A stretch of DNA of 64,000 nucleotides. Origin: UBA10349 sp003485905. Lineage in GTDB: Bacteria > Pseudomonadota > Gammaproteobacteria > Arenicellales > Arenicellaceae. Shown in pieces: positions 17,805-28,800 of the stretch. Under the pieces are notes generated by a model. It was not told where the DNA came from and did no database searches. It worked only from the letters and a program-made list of their open reading frames with translations. How positions within the stretch are numbered: the first letter of the stretch is position 1; each line of letters starts with the position of its first letter. A program made the position numbers and the translations under genes. The DNA is taken from positions 620,001 through 684,000 of the forward strand of contig CALSLL010000001.1 of NCBI GenBank assembly GCA_943787185.1, read 5' to 3'.

Positions 17805-18878
17805 CTATACTCTACTTGGATCGGTTTTTAAGCGTCGATCACGTACTGACTTCGCCAGCCCATGCAGCACAGCATCGGTATCTTCCATCGACAAGCAAGC
17901 ATCCGTGATGCTCTGACCATAGGTTAGCGGCTCACCGGGTTTCACTTTCTGATTCCCCGCAACCAAATGCGATTCAATCATTACTCCAAATATGCTACTA
18001 CTTCCACCCGCTATTTGATCACCAACGTTTTTAGCCACTTCGATTTGCTTTTGGTGCTGTTTTTCACTGTTGGCATGACTAAAATCAATCATGATTTTTT
18101 TTGGTAATCCGGCTTTTTCCAAGGCAGCTTCTGCACTCAAAATCTGCTCTGGTTGATAATTAACTCCACTGCTGCCCCCTCGAAGTATGATGTGGCAGTC
18201 GGAATTTCCGGCACTATTAAAAATCGCGGTTCGCCCTTCTTTAGTTACAGAAAGAAATATATGTGGGTTATTACTAGCGCCTATAGCATCAACAGCAATT
18301 TGCAAATTTCCACTGGTTCCGTTCTTAAATCCAACAGGACAAGACAAACCCGAAGCTAACTCACGATGACACTGACTTTCAGTGGTACGAGCCCCAATGG
18401 CGCCCCATGACACAAGGTCGCCAGTGTACTGAGGCGTGATCAAATCCAGATACTCACTACCCACCGGCAGGCCCATCTCGTTAATATCGCGCAATAGTGT
18501 CCTGGCAATAGTGAGACCTTTCTGAATCTGAAAACTTTCATCAAGATCAGGGTCATTAATTAGCCCCTTCCAACCGACCGTTGTTCTTGGCTTTTCAAAA
18601 TATACTCGCATCACTATTTGCAAGTCGTCTTGAAGCGCATTCTTCATCTCTAACAATCGTCCGGCATACTCTAATGCCGACTTAGGATCATGAATGGAAC
18701 ATGGCCCAACAATAACAAGCAGTCGGTCGTCCGTTCCTGCGAGTATATTGTGAATCCCGTTACGCCCTGCAGCAACTACCTCGGCCGCCTGCTCAGAAAT
18801 GGATACTTGCTGTAAGAGAATATTGGGAGGCACCAACTCCTGAGTGCCAACTATTCGTAAATCATCTGTCTGTTGCAT
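17805..18878 (-). CDS. 3-deoxy-7-phosphoheptulonate (DAHP) synthase, class I
   Basis: Condenses phosphoenolpyruvate and erythrose 4-phosphate, the entry to aromatic amino acid synthesis. LLVIVGPCSIHDPKSALEYA, RVYFEKPRTTVGWKG and the GARTTESQ element are class I (AroF/G/H) signatures. The frame is open to 18938, but the ATG at 18878 (MQQTDDLRI) gives 357 residues and aligns with the usual start of the family, so it is preferred. Which amino acid inhibits it cannot be told from sequence by eye, hence no gene symbol. Confidence 0.94.
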   Translation of the reverse strand: MQQTDDLRIVGTQELVPPNILLQQVSISEQAAEVVAAGRNGIHNILAGTDDRLLVIVGPCSIHDPKSALEYAGRLLEMKNALQDDLQIVMRVYFEKPRTTVGWKGLINDPDLDESFQIQKGLTIARTLLRDINEMGLPVGSEYLDLITPQYTGDLVSWGAIGARTTESQCHRELASGLSCPVGFKNGTSGNLQIAVDAIGASNNPHIFLSVTKEGRTAIFNSAGNSDCHIILRGGSSGVNYQPEQILSAEAALEKAGLPKKIMIDFSHANSEKQHQKQIEVAKNVGDQIAGGSSSIFGVMIESHLVAGNQKVKPGEPLTYGQSITDACLSMEDTDAVLHGLAKSVRDRRLKTDPSRV

Positions 18879-19062
18879 TATTCGAAAACTCACTCTCGGC
18901 ATTCGGGCCATTATTGGCCTTACTATTAAGACTGCCAAATCAAAGGGATGCGTAGTTTACAGACAATTCGAAAACTAGTGTATGTAAATTGCCACATTCG
19001 TATACTAAGCTATCGAATACTGTAGATAAACGATTCTAGTTACATTTTAGCAAGTAGAACCA

Positions 19063-21195
19063 ATGCGCTTAGCCGAGAACAAATTGCAAGAACCAGCACT
19101 TTCCAGTAAGGATTTTTACAGTAACGTAGAAACGTCTCTCTTGGCATTTAACGAGCGGGTACTCGAAATGGCTAGAGACCCCGAAATTCCATTGCTCGAA
19201 CGCTTTAAGTTCCTATGTATTTCATCTTCAAATTTGGACGAGTTTTTTGAAATAAGGCTTGCGGCAATCAAACAGCAAGTAGATCTCGGATTACAAGACA
19301 CTGGACCGGATGGATTAACGCCAGAAGATATCTTTCACTTGTGTACCAAACGTACGCGCAAGCTCATCCAAAATCAGTATATGTGCTTAAACCAGGAGCT
19401 AATTCCTGAACTAGCATCGAATAAAATTAACTTTACTCGGGTAAATGAATTTAGCGATATACAAACCGAATGGGCACGTAGCTGGTTCAAGGACAATATA
19501 TTACCAGTAGTTACGCCGATTCGGCTGGACCCAGCGCATCCTTTTCCTAAAACAATTAATAAAGGACTGTGCCTAATTGTGGAGCTTCACGACCCTGCCC
19601 GACTAGTAACCGCTATTGAAGAAAAGAGCTCAGGTGAAGCTACTGCTAGCGCCAGAAATCGATCACTGGATATCGCTATTATTCCAGCCCCCAGAACATT
19701 ACCCCGCTTAATCCCAATTCCAAAAACCATCAGTCCACGCAAAGAGACAAATTTTGCCTTTCTAGCATCCTTGATTCACGCGAGTACCGGCCTCTTGTTT
19801 CCAGGTTTGGATGTAAAAGGCGTTTATAGTTTTCGGGTTACCAGAAACAGTAACCTGTATGTCGACCCAGAAGAAGTAGACGATTTACTAAATGCCCTTC
19901 AAGGTGAGCTTCCACATAGAAGTTATGGCGATGCAATTCGACTTGAAGTCAGCAACGATTGCCCCGACTACCTGGTTGAATTCTTACAAAATCAGTTTCA
20001 ACTCCCTGATGAGCTAATTTTTCAGGTCAACGGACCAGTAAATTTAAACCGGTTAATAGGTTTAACAGATTTAGTCCCCGGAGATCGCTTCAGATATCCT
20101 GCGCACACCATCAAAACACCTCGAATGCTGCAAAAACATAGTTCTATATTTGATGCACTCAAACATGAGGAACTTCTCATTCATCAGCCGTTTGAGTCTT
20201 TTTCCCCGGTATTAGATTTATTGCGACAAGCGAGTGAGGACCCTGACGTTTTGTCAATAAAACAAACTTTGTATCGGACCGGAAAAGACTCACCTATATT
20301 AGAGATTCTAAAGGCTGCTGCTCAACGAGGTAAAGAGGTCACAGCTGTAATTGAGCTTATGGCGCGATTCGATGAAGAAAACAATATATCCATCGCCAGC
20401 CAACTCCAGGCTGCTGGCGTACATGTGGTCTACGGAATGGTCGGACAAAAAACCCATGCCAAAATGATGTTGATCGTACGACGCGAGAATGGCCAACTGA
20501 TTAAGTACGCGCATTTAAGTACCGGAAATTACCATCCCGGCACAGCGCGAGCCTATACGGACTATGGTTATTTTACTTGCGACAAGGAAATCACTCAGGA
20601 CGTACAAAGTCTCTTTATTCAGCTGACCACCCAGAATCTCGGAGTACGTCCAGTGGTGCTAGTACAATCCCCAGAAGGAATCCTTGGCTTGCTGCTAGAA
20701 TCTATCCGGCAGGAAATGGTTAAAGCATCTCAAGGTCATCAGGCTAGAGTTATCGCCAAAATGAACGGCCTAGCTAGCCAGACATTAGTAAAGGCACTGT
20801 ATCGTGCTTCCCAAGCCGGGGTTCAAATAGATTTGATTGTCCGTGGCATATGTACATTGCGCCCTGGAATTAAAGGGCTATCCGATAACATACGAGTAAG
20901 GTCGGTACTCGGCCAGTTTTTAGAACATGACCGCGTATATTATTTTCGAAATAAAGATAAACCCAAGGTTTATATATCGAGTGCCGACTGGATGCCGCGA
21001 AATCTAAATAAGCGAGTGGAAACTTGCATACCCATTCGCAATAAAATGTTTCAAAAGCGCCTAATAGAAAATCTAAAAACATACCTTTCTGCGAACCAAT
21101 ATACTTGGACGCTCAACTCAAAAGGTGAATATGATTTAGTTATTCCGGACAGTAAAATGCCGAAAATCGATGCGCAACGGGTATTAACATTCTAA
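19063..21195 (+). CDS. ppk1: Polyphosphate kinase 1
   Basis: A 710-residue enzyme that polymerises the gamma-phosphate of ATP into polyphosphate. The N-terminal FLCISSSNLDEFFEIR, DPEVLSIKQTLYRT-like DPDVLSIKQTLYRT, and two PLD-like catalytic histidines (THAKM near residue 465 and FLEHDRV near 622) are present. NRLNKRVE-like NLNKRVETCIPI closes the domain. It converges with ppx, pairing synthesis and breakdown of polyphosphate. Confidence 0.97.
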   Translation: MRLAENKLQEPALSSKDFYSNVETSLLAFNERVLEMARDPEIPLLERFKFLCISSSNLDEFFEIRLAAIKQQVDLGLQDTGPDGLTPEDIFHLCTKRTRKLIQNQYMCLNQELIPELASNKINFTRVNEFSDIQTEWARSWFKDNILPVVTPIRLDPAHPFPKTINKGLCLIVELHDPARLVTAIEEKSSGEATASARNRSLDIAIIPAPRTLPRLIPIPKTISPRKETNFAFLASLIHASTGLLFPGLDVKGVYSFRVTRNSNLYVDPEEVDDLLNALQGELPHRSYGDAIRLEVSNDCPDYLVEFLQNQFQLPDELIFQVNGPVNLNRLIGLTDLVPGDRFRYPAHTIKTPRMLQKHSSIFDALKHEELLIHQPFESFSPVLDLLRQASEDPDVLSIKQTLYRTGKDSPILEILKAAAQRGKEVTAVIELMARFDEENNISIASQLQAAGVHVVYGMVGQKTHAKMMLIVRRENGQLIKYAHLSTGNYHPGTARAYTDYGYFTCDKEITQDVQSLFIQLTTQNLGVRPVVLVQSPEGILGLLLESIRQEMVKASQGHQARVIAKMNGLASQTLVKALYRASQAGVQIDLIVRGICTLRPGIKGLSDNIRVRSVLGQFLEHDRVYYFRNKDKPKVYISSADWMPRNLNKRVETCIPIRNKMFQKRLIENLKTYLSANQYTWTLNSKGEYDLVIPDSKMPKIDAQRVLTF

Positions 21196-21252
21196 ATACC
21201 GCTAACTTGAAATTTAAAACTCTAGACGATTCCCATTCGTACGCAATCCCTA

Positions 21253-22802
21253 TTAGCCATACTTTAATTTAAAACCCGCAGCTTTTAGCGCACTTTTCTC
21301 CAGCACCAAATCGCCTTCGGTTAACGGGTGCTCGTCCAGCCAGCCTTTGGGCAACTTTAATTGTATTGTGGGTCCATCAACCTGAATCAAGACGTTCGGG
21401 ATATCCGTTCCCTTACGTGAACGATTAAACAAAACAGCCAAACGCAACAAAACGGACACTCTCTTTGCGGGTGTAACCATTGTGGCAGGCAAAGCCTCTA
21501 ACGAATCTAAGGCGAATTTTCGTCGATGGCCTGCCACTAAAGCCGATAGCAGGGCCTGGTCGCGTCTTGCAAATCCAGCTAGATCTGCATTCGCAACCAC
21601 ATACGCTCCATGTTTGTGGTAAGAGTCGTGGCTAATTTGCAATCCGATCTCATGGATCTGGGCACCCCATGTCAAACCATCTCTCCAGTACATGCTATGG
21701 ATATCCCAATTGCTGGCTATCTGTCGATACAATTCAATCGCTGTCGACAACACGTTTCTGGCGTGTACCTCGTCTACCCGCCACCGATCAATCATCGCCT
21801 TGATCGAATTCACTCTAGCATCTGTTTCACCATCTCGACCGAGCAAATCGAATATCACGCCTTCTCGCAGCGCCATATCTGAAACTTCCACAACTTTAAG
21901 ATCCAACGATTTCATTAGCGCATGCATTACCGCCAATCCGCCGGCAAATACCGGGCGTCGATCTTCATCCAATCCCGACAGCTCTAACCGGTTCAATGTG
22001 CCGGCCGCAATGATCTTACTTCGCAGTTTCTCCAACCCCTCTAAGCTTACAGCGCCGCGCGCCCAACCTGAGTTTTGCAGCACCGTAGCGATTGCTCTTA
22101 CGGATCCTGAACAGCCGATCACGTGCTCCCAACCCTCACTGCGCAACAGAGCTACCACCGGCTGAATAGCAAGTTCGGCATATAGTTCAGCTTCACGAAA
22201 TCGACTAGCATCAACCACCCCATCGAAAAAAAACCGCTTGTTTAGAACAACACATCCTACTTCCAAGCTTTCTCGGTGAAGCGCCTGTGGGCCTTTTCCT
22301 ACAATGACCTCTGTACTACCACCCCCGATATCAATTACTAATCTGCGATCTTCTCCACGTTCGAGACTGTGAGAGACCCCCAGATAAATAAGTCTGGCTT
22401 CTTCGCGCCCACCGATAATCTCAACAGGATGACCCAATGCACTTTCTGCGGCATCTCGAAACGCCTCACCCTGCTTCATACGCCGCATAGCATTGGTACC
22501 AACAACCCTGACGGATTCATGCGGCATCTCCCTCAATATCTCGCCAAATCGATCAAGACAGGCAAGTGCCCGAGCAGTACCGTCTTCCGACAAAATCGAA
22601 TTATCATCCAAATCCGCAGCTAATCGAACCGTTTCCTTACGGCGATCTAGGGTTACCAATTGGCCGTGTTGCCATCGGGCAACTAACAAATGAAAAGAAT
22701 TTGAACCCAAATCTAGGGCCGCAAACGTACCGTCTTTCGAAGCTATCCCCTGGTAGAAATTTTGTAGTGAAGCTAAAACTTTTAGATCCTCTTTTTTAAC
22801 AT
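21253..22802 (-). CDS. ppx: Exopolyphosphatase/pppGpp phosphohydrolase, start in a different frame
   Basis: An ASKHA-fold phosphatase removing terminal phosphate from polyphosphate. DLGSNSFHLLVAR, KETVRLAADLDDN and the GGGSTEVIVG phosphate loop are diagnostic, and an HD-like C-terminal half follows. The conserved N-terminal strand FAALDLGSNS is encoded from 22725 to 22693, yet its frame has no ATG or GTG back to a stop at 22836-22834; the first TTG (22710) would cut the strand. An ATG at 22802, in the adjacent frame, reads ATG TTA AAA AAG; a -1 shift on A AAA AAG enters the ppx frame. That gives 516 residues, close to the 513 of E. coli Ppx. Confidence 0.88.
22791..22797 (-). other. A AAA AAG slippery heptamer at the ppx 5' end
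   Basis: On the reverse strand the ATG at 22802 is followed by TTA AAA AAG, so the in-frame heptamer A AAA AAG spans 22797-22791, the same type as the E. coli dnaX site. A -1 slip joins this ATG to the ppx frame. Alternatively a seventh A was lost from the A6 run by mutation or assembly error. No ribosome-binding site is evident before the ATG. Confidence 0.45.
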
Positions 22803-23002
22803 AGCCAGGCCAGTCTCGACTTAATCCGGAAAATCACATCCAAGCATCTAAGATTACCTCGCCACTCCCACGCAAAATCGAACCTTGAATTATTGCTGCG
22901 AGCCTCAGCATTAAGATAAGAGTTAAACTTAACCACACGATTAAGGCTATAGAAACTAAAGGTGGATACCTATTCACTTTTTATCTAGTTATCTGGTCAA
23001 AA

Positions 23003-25468
23003 CTAGTTTCTGTCGGACACCTCAGGAATCGCAATTTCTGCACCCACCGTTGCGACCAACTGCCCTTGGTTAAATCTATAAAGTACCCACATAGGTACAT
23101 CAAAATCATTTGATATACCCCACAAGGTATCACCAGACTGTATACGGTAACTTTGTACGTCATTGATATCAAAACGCTGGACATATTCGTCTACCAATAA
23201 ACTGTGGAACTCCTTGCGCTTGGATTCAAACACCCCTAACTGATCCTGAGCAGAAACCGGCAAACGCAATCGTTCACCAACCTCAAGAGGATCACCAAAC
23301 GTTAAATTATTAAGTCGACGCAACTCTCCAGCTGGTCCAATACCTAACCAGTCAGCGTAATAGCCTAGGTTTTCTTCCGGAAGGACATTTATCACGTAGT
23401 TCCCAGCCGTAAGTTCCACATCGAGATCTTTCCAATTATACAAAGGGGCGAGCCGATCATCCGCCGATGCTTGTAATCTTGCCGGCTGATCTGCAGTAGA
23501 TGCAAGAGCCTGTTCAGATTGGCCGCTTACAACAATTTCCGCAGTTGGAATATTTGTGGTTTCATTACTGCTTGCTGTAATCACCCAACCGGAGCCAGCA
23601 GCACTAGTGTCTGGTGCCGATTGCACGTCTTGCTCGGCAGCAAGGGTAACCTGAGATTCGGGTTCCGATTTTGTGACCGGTGTCTTTTCAATATCCGAGG
23701 CCAACGCCGTCACGGGCACGCTGGTACCTGGAATCTCTAACGTTTGGCCTACATATATAATGCTTCGGCGATTTAGTCCATTTGCCGACAATACGGCGTC
23801 ACAGCTGATGTTGTAATTTCTTGCAATACTGCATGGGGATTGACCAGGGCGAACTTTATGGCTACTAGCTAAGGAATTACCACTCGCTGACGACGGAATC
23901 AGCAGTGTTTGCCCAACGTAGATCTTACTTCGCATCGAAAGCCCATTAGCCGACAAAAACGATTGGCAGTTCATTCCATACTGATTTGCAATTCCACAAG
24001 GAGTTTGGCCACCTCTGACTACATGCCCACCGCCCTGACGGTCGTTGGCTGCAAGCGCAGTGGCTGCTCCTCCTTTGCCGGGTATCATCAGCACCTGACC
24101 GATCCCAATGGTCGCCTGTCGACCGAGCCTATTTAGCTCAATTATATCGCGACACCTAACTCGGTATAGTTCAGCAACTTCACACGCCGTATCTCCTCGC
24201 TCGACAACATGTCGTTCACCGCCATCACTAGGGCCCTCTGGAGGCAGCGCAGCTAATTGAACTCTTTGATCACTCCAATCGTCACTGCGGAGCGGTAATG
24301 CAAAACTAAAACCCGCGGGAACGTAGCTAAACCCCTTCCAGACCCGTGAAGTAAGTGATGGATTTAAGTCCTTCAACACCGACTCATCAACATTAAACAC
24401 GGACCGTAAACGCTTCACCGAAGCGGTATTCGGGATACTGACGATAGAAGTTTTCGGTGCGGAATTCCCGCTAACCCCAGGAAAATATTGTTCCGCATTT
24501 TTTGCAACATAACGTGCGGCAAGAAAGCTGGCATAAAAATTCTTTACCGCAGTACGGAAAGTGCGAGACTTATATTCGCTAAGAAGCCGAACATAATCCA
24601 AGCCGACTTGTTCAATCGCCCGAGTCATGCCACGCACACCGTAATTATACGAGGTCACAACAAAGGGGTTCATTCTCCCAGCGGTCACTTCCGACCCTTG
24701 TTCTTTCGCGGCAGCGGTGACACGCTTAACGCTATCCTGAAAGTAACGGATAGCCCCTTGAGTAGCGAGACGAGGATCAAATCGTTCATCCACCGATGCA
24801 CTTATTTGGAGACCCAAATTCCTAGCCGTTTTTGGCATAATTTGCCAAATGCCAGCTGCTCCCAAATGGGAATAAGCTTGTGGGTGATAGGCCGACTCTA
24901 CGAAAGGTAAATACTGCAATTCGGTAGATAATTCTGCGTCCTCTAGATACTCAACCACGAACGGTCGATACTCCCCAAACCGTCGCAATGCATTTTCGAA
25001 TCGGTCTTGATTTCCTGCTTGGCACCTCAGCCGTTCGGAGGCGTTACGTAGCTCATCACCGCTCGCGCCAGGATACAGGTTTGCCAAATCAGTCTGAAAC
25101 GAGTTAGCAGGTGCCTGCCCAGAATCTATTCGAGTAGCTAATGTCCGCAAACCGTCGCGAATTTTATCCTGCTCCTGCCTTACTAACTTGCCAGGTCGCT
25201 TTGCACTGCATCTATCCTCTGTACGCAGAACTGCAAACACTTTTTGCGGATGATCAGAATCATGAATCACTCGCTGTCCTGTATCCCACTGGCGAAACAC
25301 CTGAACCCAAAAATCGACCCGGCGCTGGATTTCTTCCGGACATGGAAAAACATCACCACATTGTAGATCATGCCGCTCCACTGTAGGAGTCGCTGCGTGC
25401 GATACCGCCACAACCATGTATAAAACACAGCCTACAAATAGCACGAAAAATCTTCCTAATAATCCCAT
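23003..25468 (-). CDS. MltD-type lytic murein transglycosylase with LysM repeats
   Basis: An 821-residue periplasmic or membrane-bound peptidoglycan lyase. A signal peptide covers about residues 1-25 (ending VSHAA). The SLT catalytic domain includes the glutamate in FVESAYHPQA near residue 191 and GAAGIWQIMPKTAR. Three clear LysM repeats follow (starting HVVERGD, HVVRGGQ and HKVRPGQ), then a Ser/Thr/Gln-rich linker, a degenerate LysM, and a last clear one (YRIQSGDTLWGIS). Each of the first three LysMs has two cysteines about ten residues apart, unusual for this domain. MltD of E. coli is shorter with two LysMs, so symbol mltD is not assigned. Confidence 0.9.
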   Translation of the reverse strand: MGLLGRFFVLFVGCVLYMVVAVSHAATPTVERHDLQCGDVFPCPEEIQRRVDFWVQVFRQWDTGQRVIHDSDHPQKVFAVLRTEDRCSAKRPGKLVRQEQDKIRDGLRTLATRIDSGQAPANSFQTDLANLYPGASGDELRNASERLRCQAGNQDRFENALRRFGEYRPFVVEYLEDAELSTELQYLPFVESAYHPQAYSHLGAAGIWQIMPKTARNLGLQISASVDERFDPRLATQGAIRYFQDSVKRVTAAAKEQGSEVTAGRMNPFVVTSYNYGVRGMTRAIEQVGLDYVRLLSEYKSRTFRTAVKNFYASFLAARYVAKNAEQYFPGVSGNSAPKTSIVSIPNTASVKRLRSVFNVDESVLKDLNPSLTSRVWKGFSYVPAGFSFALPLRSDDWSDQRVQLAALPPEGPSDGGERHVVERGDTACEVAELYRVRCRDIIELNRLGRQATIGIGQVLMIPGKGGAATALAANDRQGGGHVVRGGQTPCGIANQYGMNCQSFLSANGLSMRSKIYVGQTLLIPSSASGNSLASSHKVRPGQSPCSIARNYNISCDAVLSANGLNRRSIIYVGQTLEIPGTSVPVTALASDIEKTPVTKSEPESQVTLAAEQDVQSAPDTSAAGSGWVITASSNETTNIPTAEIVVSGQSEQALASTADQPARLQASADDRLAPLYNWKDLDVELTAGNYVINVLPEENLGYYADWLGIGPAGELRRLNNLTFGDPLEVGERLRLPVSAQDQLGVFESKRKEFHSLLVDEYVQRFDINDVQSYRIQSGDTLWGISNDFDVPMWVLYRFNQGQLVATVGAEIAIPEVSDRN

Positions 25469-25839
25469 TCAATAACCAAAATTTGTTATCTCAGCAGATA
25501 TGTAAACTAACTAAGCAATCGTTGACAAGCAAGTTATATGACAGAAAGTTACACTAATCTGATATGGGATCAAGTAATCAGGTGAGCTATATGATTATTT
25601 GCAAGCTCTATCTTTTCTCTCCATATTTCATGACCACTTAATCGAGAATTGCGAGATATCCCACTAATAATGCTTACTCCATATAAAAACAAATCACGTA
25701 ATCTGTAGGAGCAAACCTCACTAATTCGAAGCTAAGTAACTTTCTTACTATCTTACCGATAATATCCACAACAAATTGATAATAACTTTCTCGCAGCAGT
25801 GGGTCTCAGACTGAGTTAAATTATCCAAAAGCAATTAGT
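25469..25839. other. Intergenic region between the RND pump and transglycosylase genes
   Basis: About 370 AT-rich bases lie between the end of the RND gene and the start of the MltD-like gene, both on the minus strand. The part next to 25468 must hold the transglycosylase promoter. No clear hairpin plus T-tract for the RND operon and no conserved small gene was recognised. A TTGACA at 25522-25527 on the plus strand has no matching -10 box at normal spacing. Confidence 0.5.
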
Positions 25840-28800
25840 TTACGAAAGACCTAAACCTGAAACTCCTGATTCTTTAGTTTTTGGCGGTATCGGCGTATCC
25901 CCGCGGAATTTTCGTCGAAAGAAATGTTTAATATCCTGCGCAATCAGCATATTAATGGGGACGAATACTAGCGTGATCATAGTTGCGAAAACTATGCCAA
26001 ACGCCAACGATAACGCCATTGGTTTTAAAAATGCTGAACTCGGATCACCTGCGCTAAAAAAGGTTAATGGCACCAATCCAAAAAATGTAGTCAGTGAGGT
26101 AAGCATCACCGGCCGAAAACGCACAATTCCTGCGGTAGACGCTGCGTCTAACAAACTCTTGCCCTTTTTTCGAAGTTGGAGAACGTAGTCCACTAAAACC
26201 AAACTGTCATTAACAACCACGCCAACCAAAGCGAGTAAGCCCAAAATGCTTAATAATGAAAGGGGCTCTGCCATAATCCAATGACCAAGCACTACACCAA
26301 TCAATGAAAATGGAATTACCGACATAACTATCAAAGGCAATACATACGACTTAAGTGGTAAAGCCAGTAGCGTGTATATAACGAATAGCAACACGACAAA
26401 ACTTATTATAGCGCTCCCTAATGCTTTAGCTTGCTCTTCGGCTTCCCCACCTAAAGAAGCAGTGATACCGGGATACTGAACTAAAAACTCATCTAAAAAC
26501 TCAAGAATTTGCTCATTCATTACCGTCATATTCGTTGTGTCCTTATCAACGTCCGCAGTAATTGACATCGTCCGGTACAAATCGATACGCGTAATCGAAC
26601 TAGGCCCTTTATCCGGGGTAAGCGTTGCGACACTCGAAAGTGGCACCAATCTACCGTTAGGTGCACTAATTATCATCTCTTGTAAGGTGTCGGTGGTACT
26701 GCGCTCTGAAAGTGGATATCTCACCAGCACTCGAATATCATCTCGACCGCGCTGAATTCGTTGTGCCTGAAACCCTTGGAATGCCTGGCTAACCTGTCCA
26801 ACAATATCACTACGCGTCAAACCCATTAAATGTCCTTGCGGTGTCAGATCAATACGCAACTCCTCCTTACCATCTGCTAATGAATCCGCAATTTCGAAAA
26901 CACCATCATAAGTAGCCAGATGCTCCTTAATTGTTGTGGCTGCCTGCTCTAATTCTTCCAGCGACTGTCCTCTCAATTCAATATCAATTGGATCCCCGGC
27001 TCTAAAAAATTCTGCACGAAAGGTTATCGACTCGGCGCCAGGAATTTCACCTACTTCCCTGCGCCAATCATTCATTATTTGTATAGATGAAACATCTACG
27101 ACTCTTTCTGAACGAGGCATTCCTTCAAAACGGACGGACCCAACATTTGAGGATACTCCGCCACCACCTCTTCCGGCCTGGCCTGTCTTGGAAAGAATAT
27201 TCGTTACGATAGGGCCTCCACCCTCACCGTTAGTATACTTTTTCTGCATTTCCAAACCGGCATCCATAATCTTGCTCATATACCCGTCAGTGACTTCAAA
27301 CGGTGTACCAGTTGGCATAACCAAAGTGATCTGGCCACCATCAGACTCCGTTCTTGGAATAAACACAAACCGGGACCAGCCAGTCACTATTGTCGTGACC
27401 AAAATAAAAAACATACAAATGAAGCCGGCCAAAACGGTATACCGATATTCGATTGCTTTATCCAGTATTGGACGATACCGGTTAATTATCAAATTTTCGA
27501 AACCGTGTGAAAAATTCATTTGCCAACGGCTGAATCTGCCAACGGTTTCAATATCCCTGGGCTTAATATGTTTCAGATGAGCCGGTAAGATCAATTTTGA
27601 TTCAATCAATGAGAAGAACAACACCGGTATAACGACAGCCGGTATCGGCACAAAGAACGTTGCTAGCCGCCCATCGAGCTGGGTAATCGGAACAAATGCC
27701 GCCATCGTCGTTAAAATACCAAACGTTACTGGTATAGCTACCGCCTTGGTTCCATTGATCGATGCCTGCAGACCATCTTCTCCATCGCGCAACCTCGCAT
27801 AAACACTCTCTCCGGTAACAATTGCGTCGTCCACGACTATTCCTAGCACTACGATAAATCCAAACAGACTCATCATGTTCATGCTAATGCCAATCACATC
27901 AAGAACAGCAACAGCACCTAAAAACGTCACAGGAATACCCAAAGTCACCCAAAACGCCACCGATGGTCGTAAGAATAGTGCCAGCAGAATGATGACCAAT
28001 AACCCACCTTGCAAGGCGCTGCTACCCAAAATTGAAAGTCGTGACTTTAAAATTTCAGAATCATCATCCCAATAATTCATCGTAGTGCCGACTGGGAGGT
28101 CCAACTGCTGCTCCTCGACATAGTTTTTAATCTTGTCCGCTATTTCTATAGCATCTTCATTCGCAGTTCTTTCAATTTCGATCATTGCGGCAATTTTACC
28201 GTTGAATCGAGTTAACAAGGACTCCTCCTGAAAACCATCATTAACCTCGGCAACATCTGCCACACGAATAATAGATCCGTCTTGATTGGTTTTGACGACA
28301 ATATCAGCGAAGTCCGCATATCGGTAGGCCTGACCTTTGGAACGCAGTAAAATATCACCGCCAGCAGCACGCACATTTCCGGCAGAAATATCCTGTGAGC
28401 TATTACGAATCGCACTCGCTACTAAGGCCAAAGTGAGCCCATAATCTCGCAATCTATCCTGACTAACTTCGATGGCTATTTCATAGGCTCTTACGCCATC
28501 GAGCGTGGCAAGACTAACGCCATCCATTCGAAGAATCTCTTCTCTTACTTGCTCAGCAAATCGCCGAGTTTCGGCCTCTCCATAATCGGTTGTAACCGCG
28601 ACAGATATAACTCCCCATCTCCTTTCTCGCAAGGCTATTACGGGACGCTCAGCCTCGGTAGGAAAAGTATTAATCGAGTCAACGCGGTTTTTGACATCAT
28701 CAAGCATCTCCCGAGCGTTATAAGCCTCGTTTACCTCAATAGTTACACTGGTGCTTCCCTCTCGCGATACGCTTCGAATCTCGTCGATACCCTCCAGATC

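Noticed and set aside
25591..25641. 16-codon ORF preceded by AGGTGAG in the RND-transglycosylase gap
   Set aside because: Good ribosome-binding site but too short, with no terminator or other support.
26936..27580. 214-codon forward ORF inside the RND pump gene
   Set aside because: Opposite-strand shadow of a strongly conserved gene.
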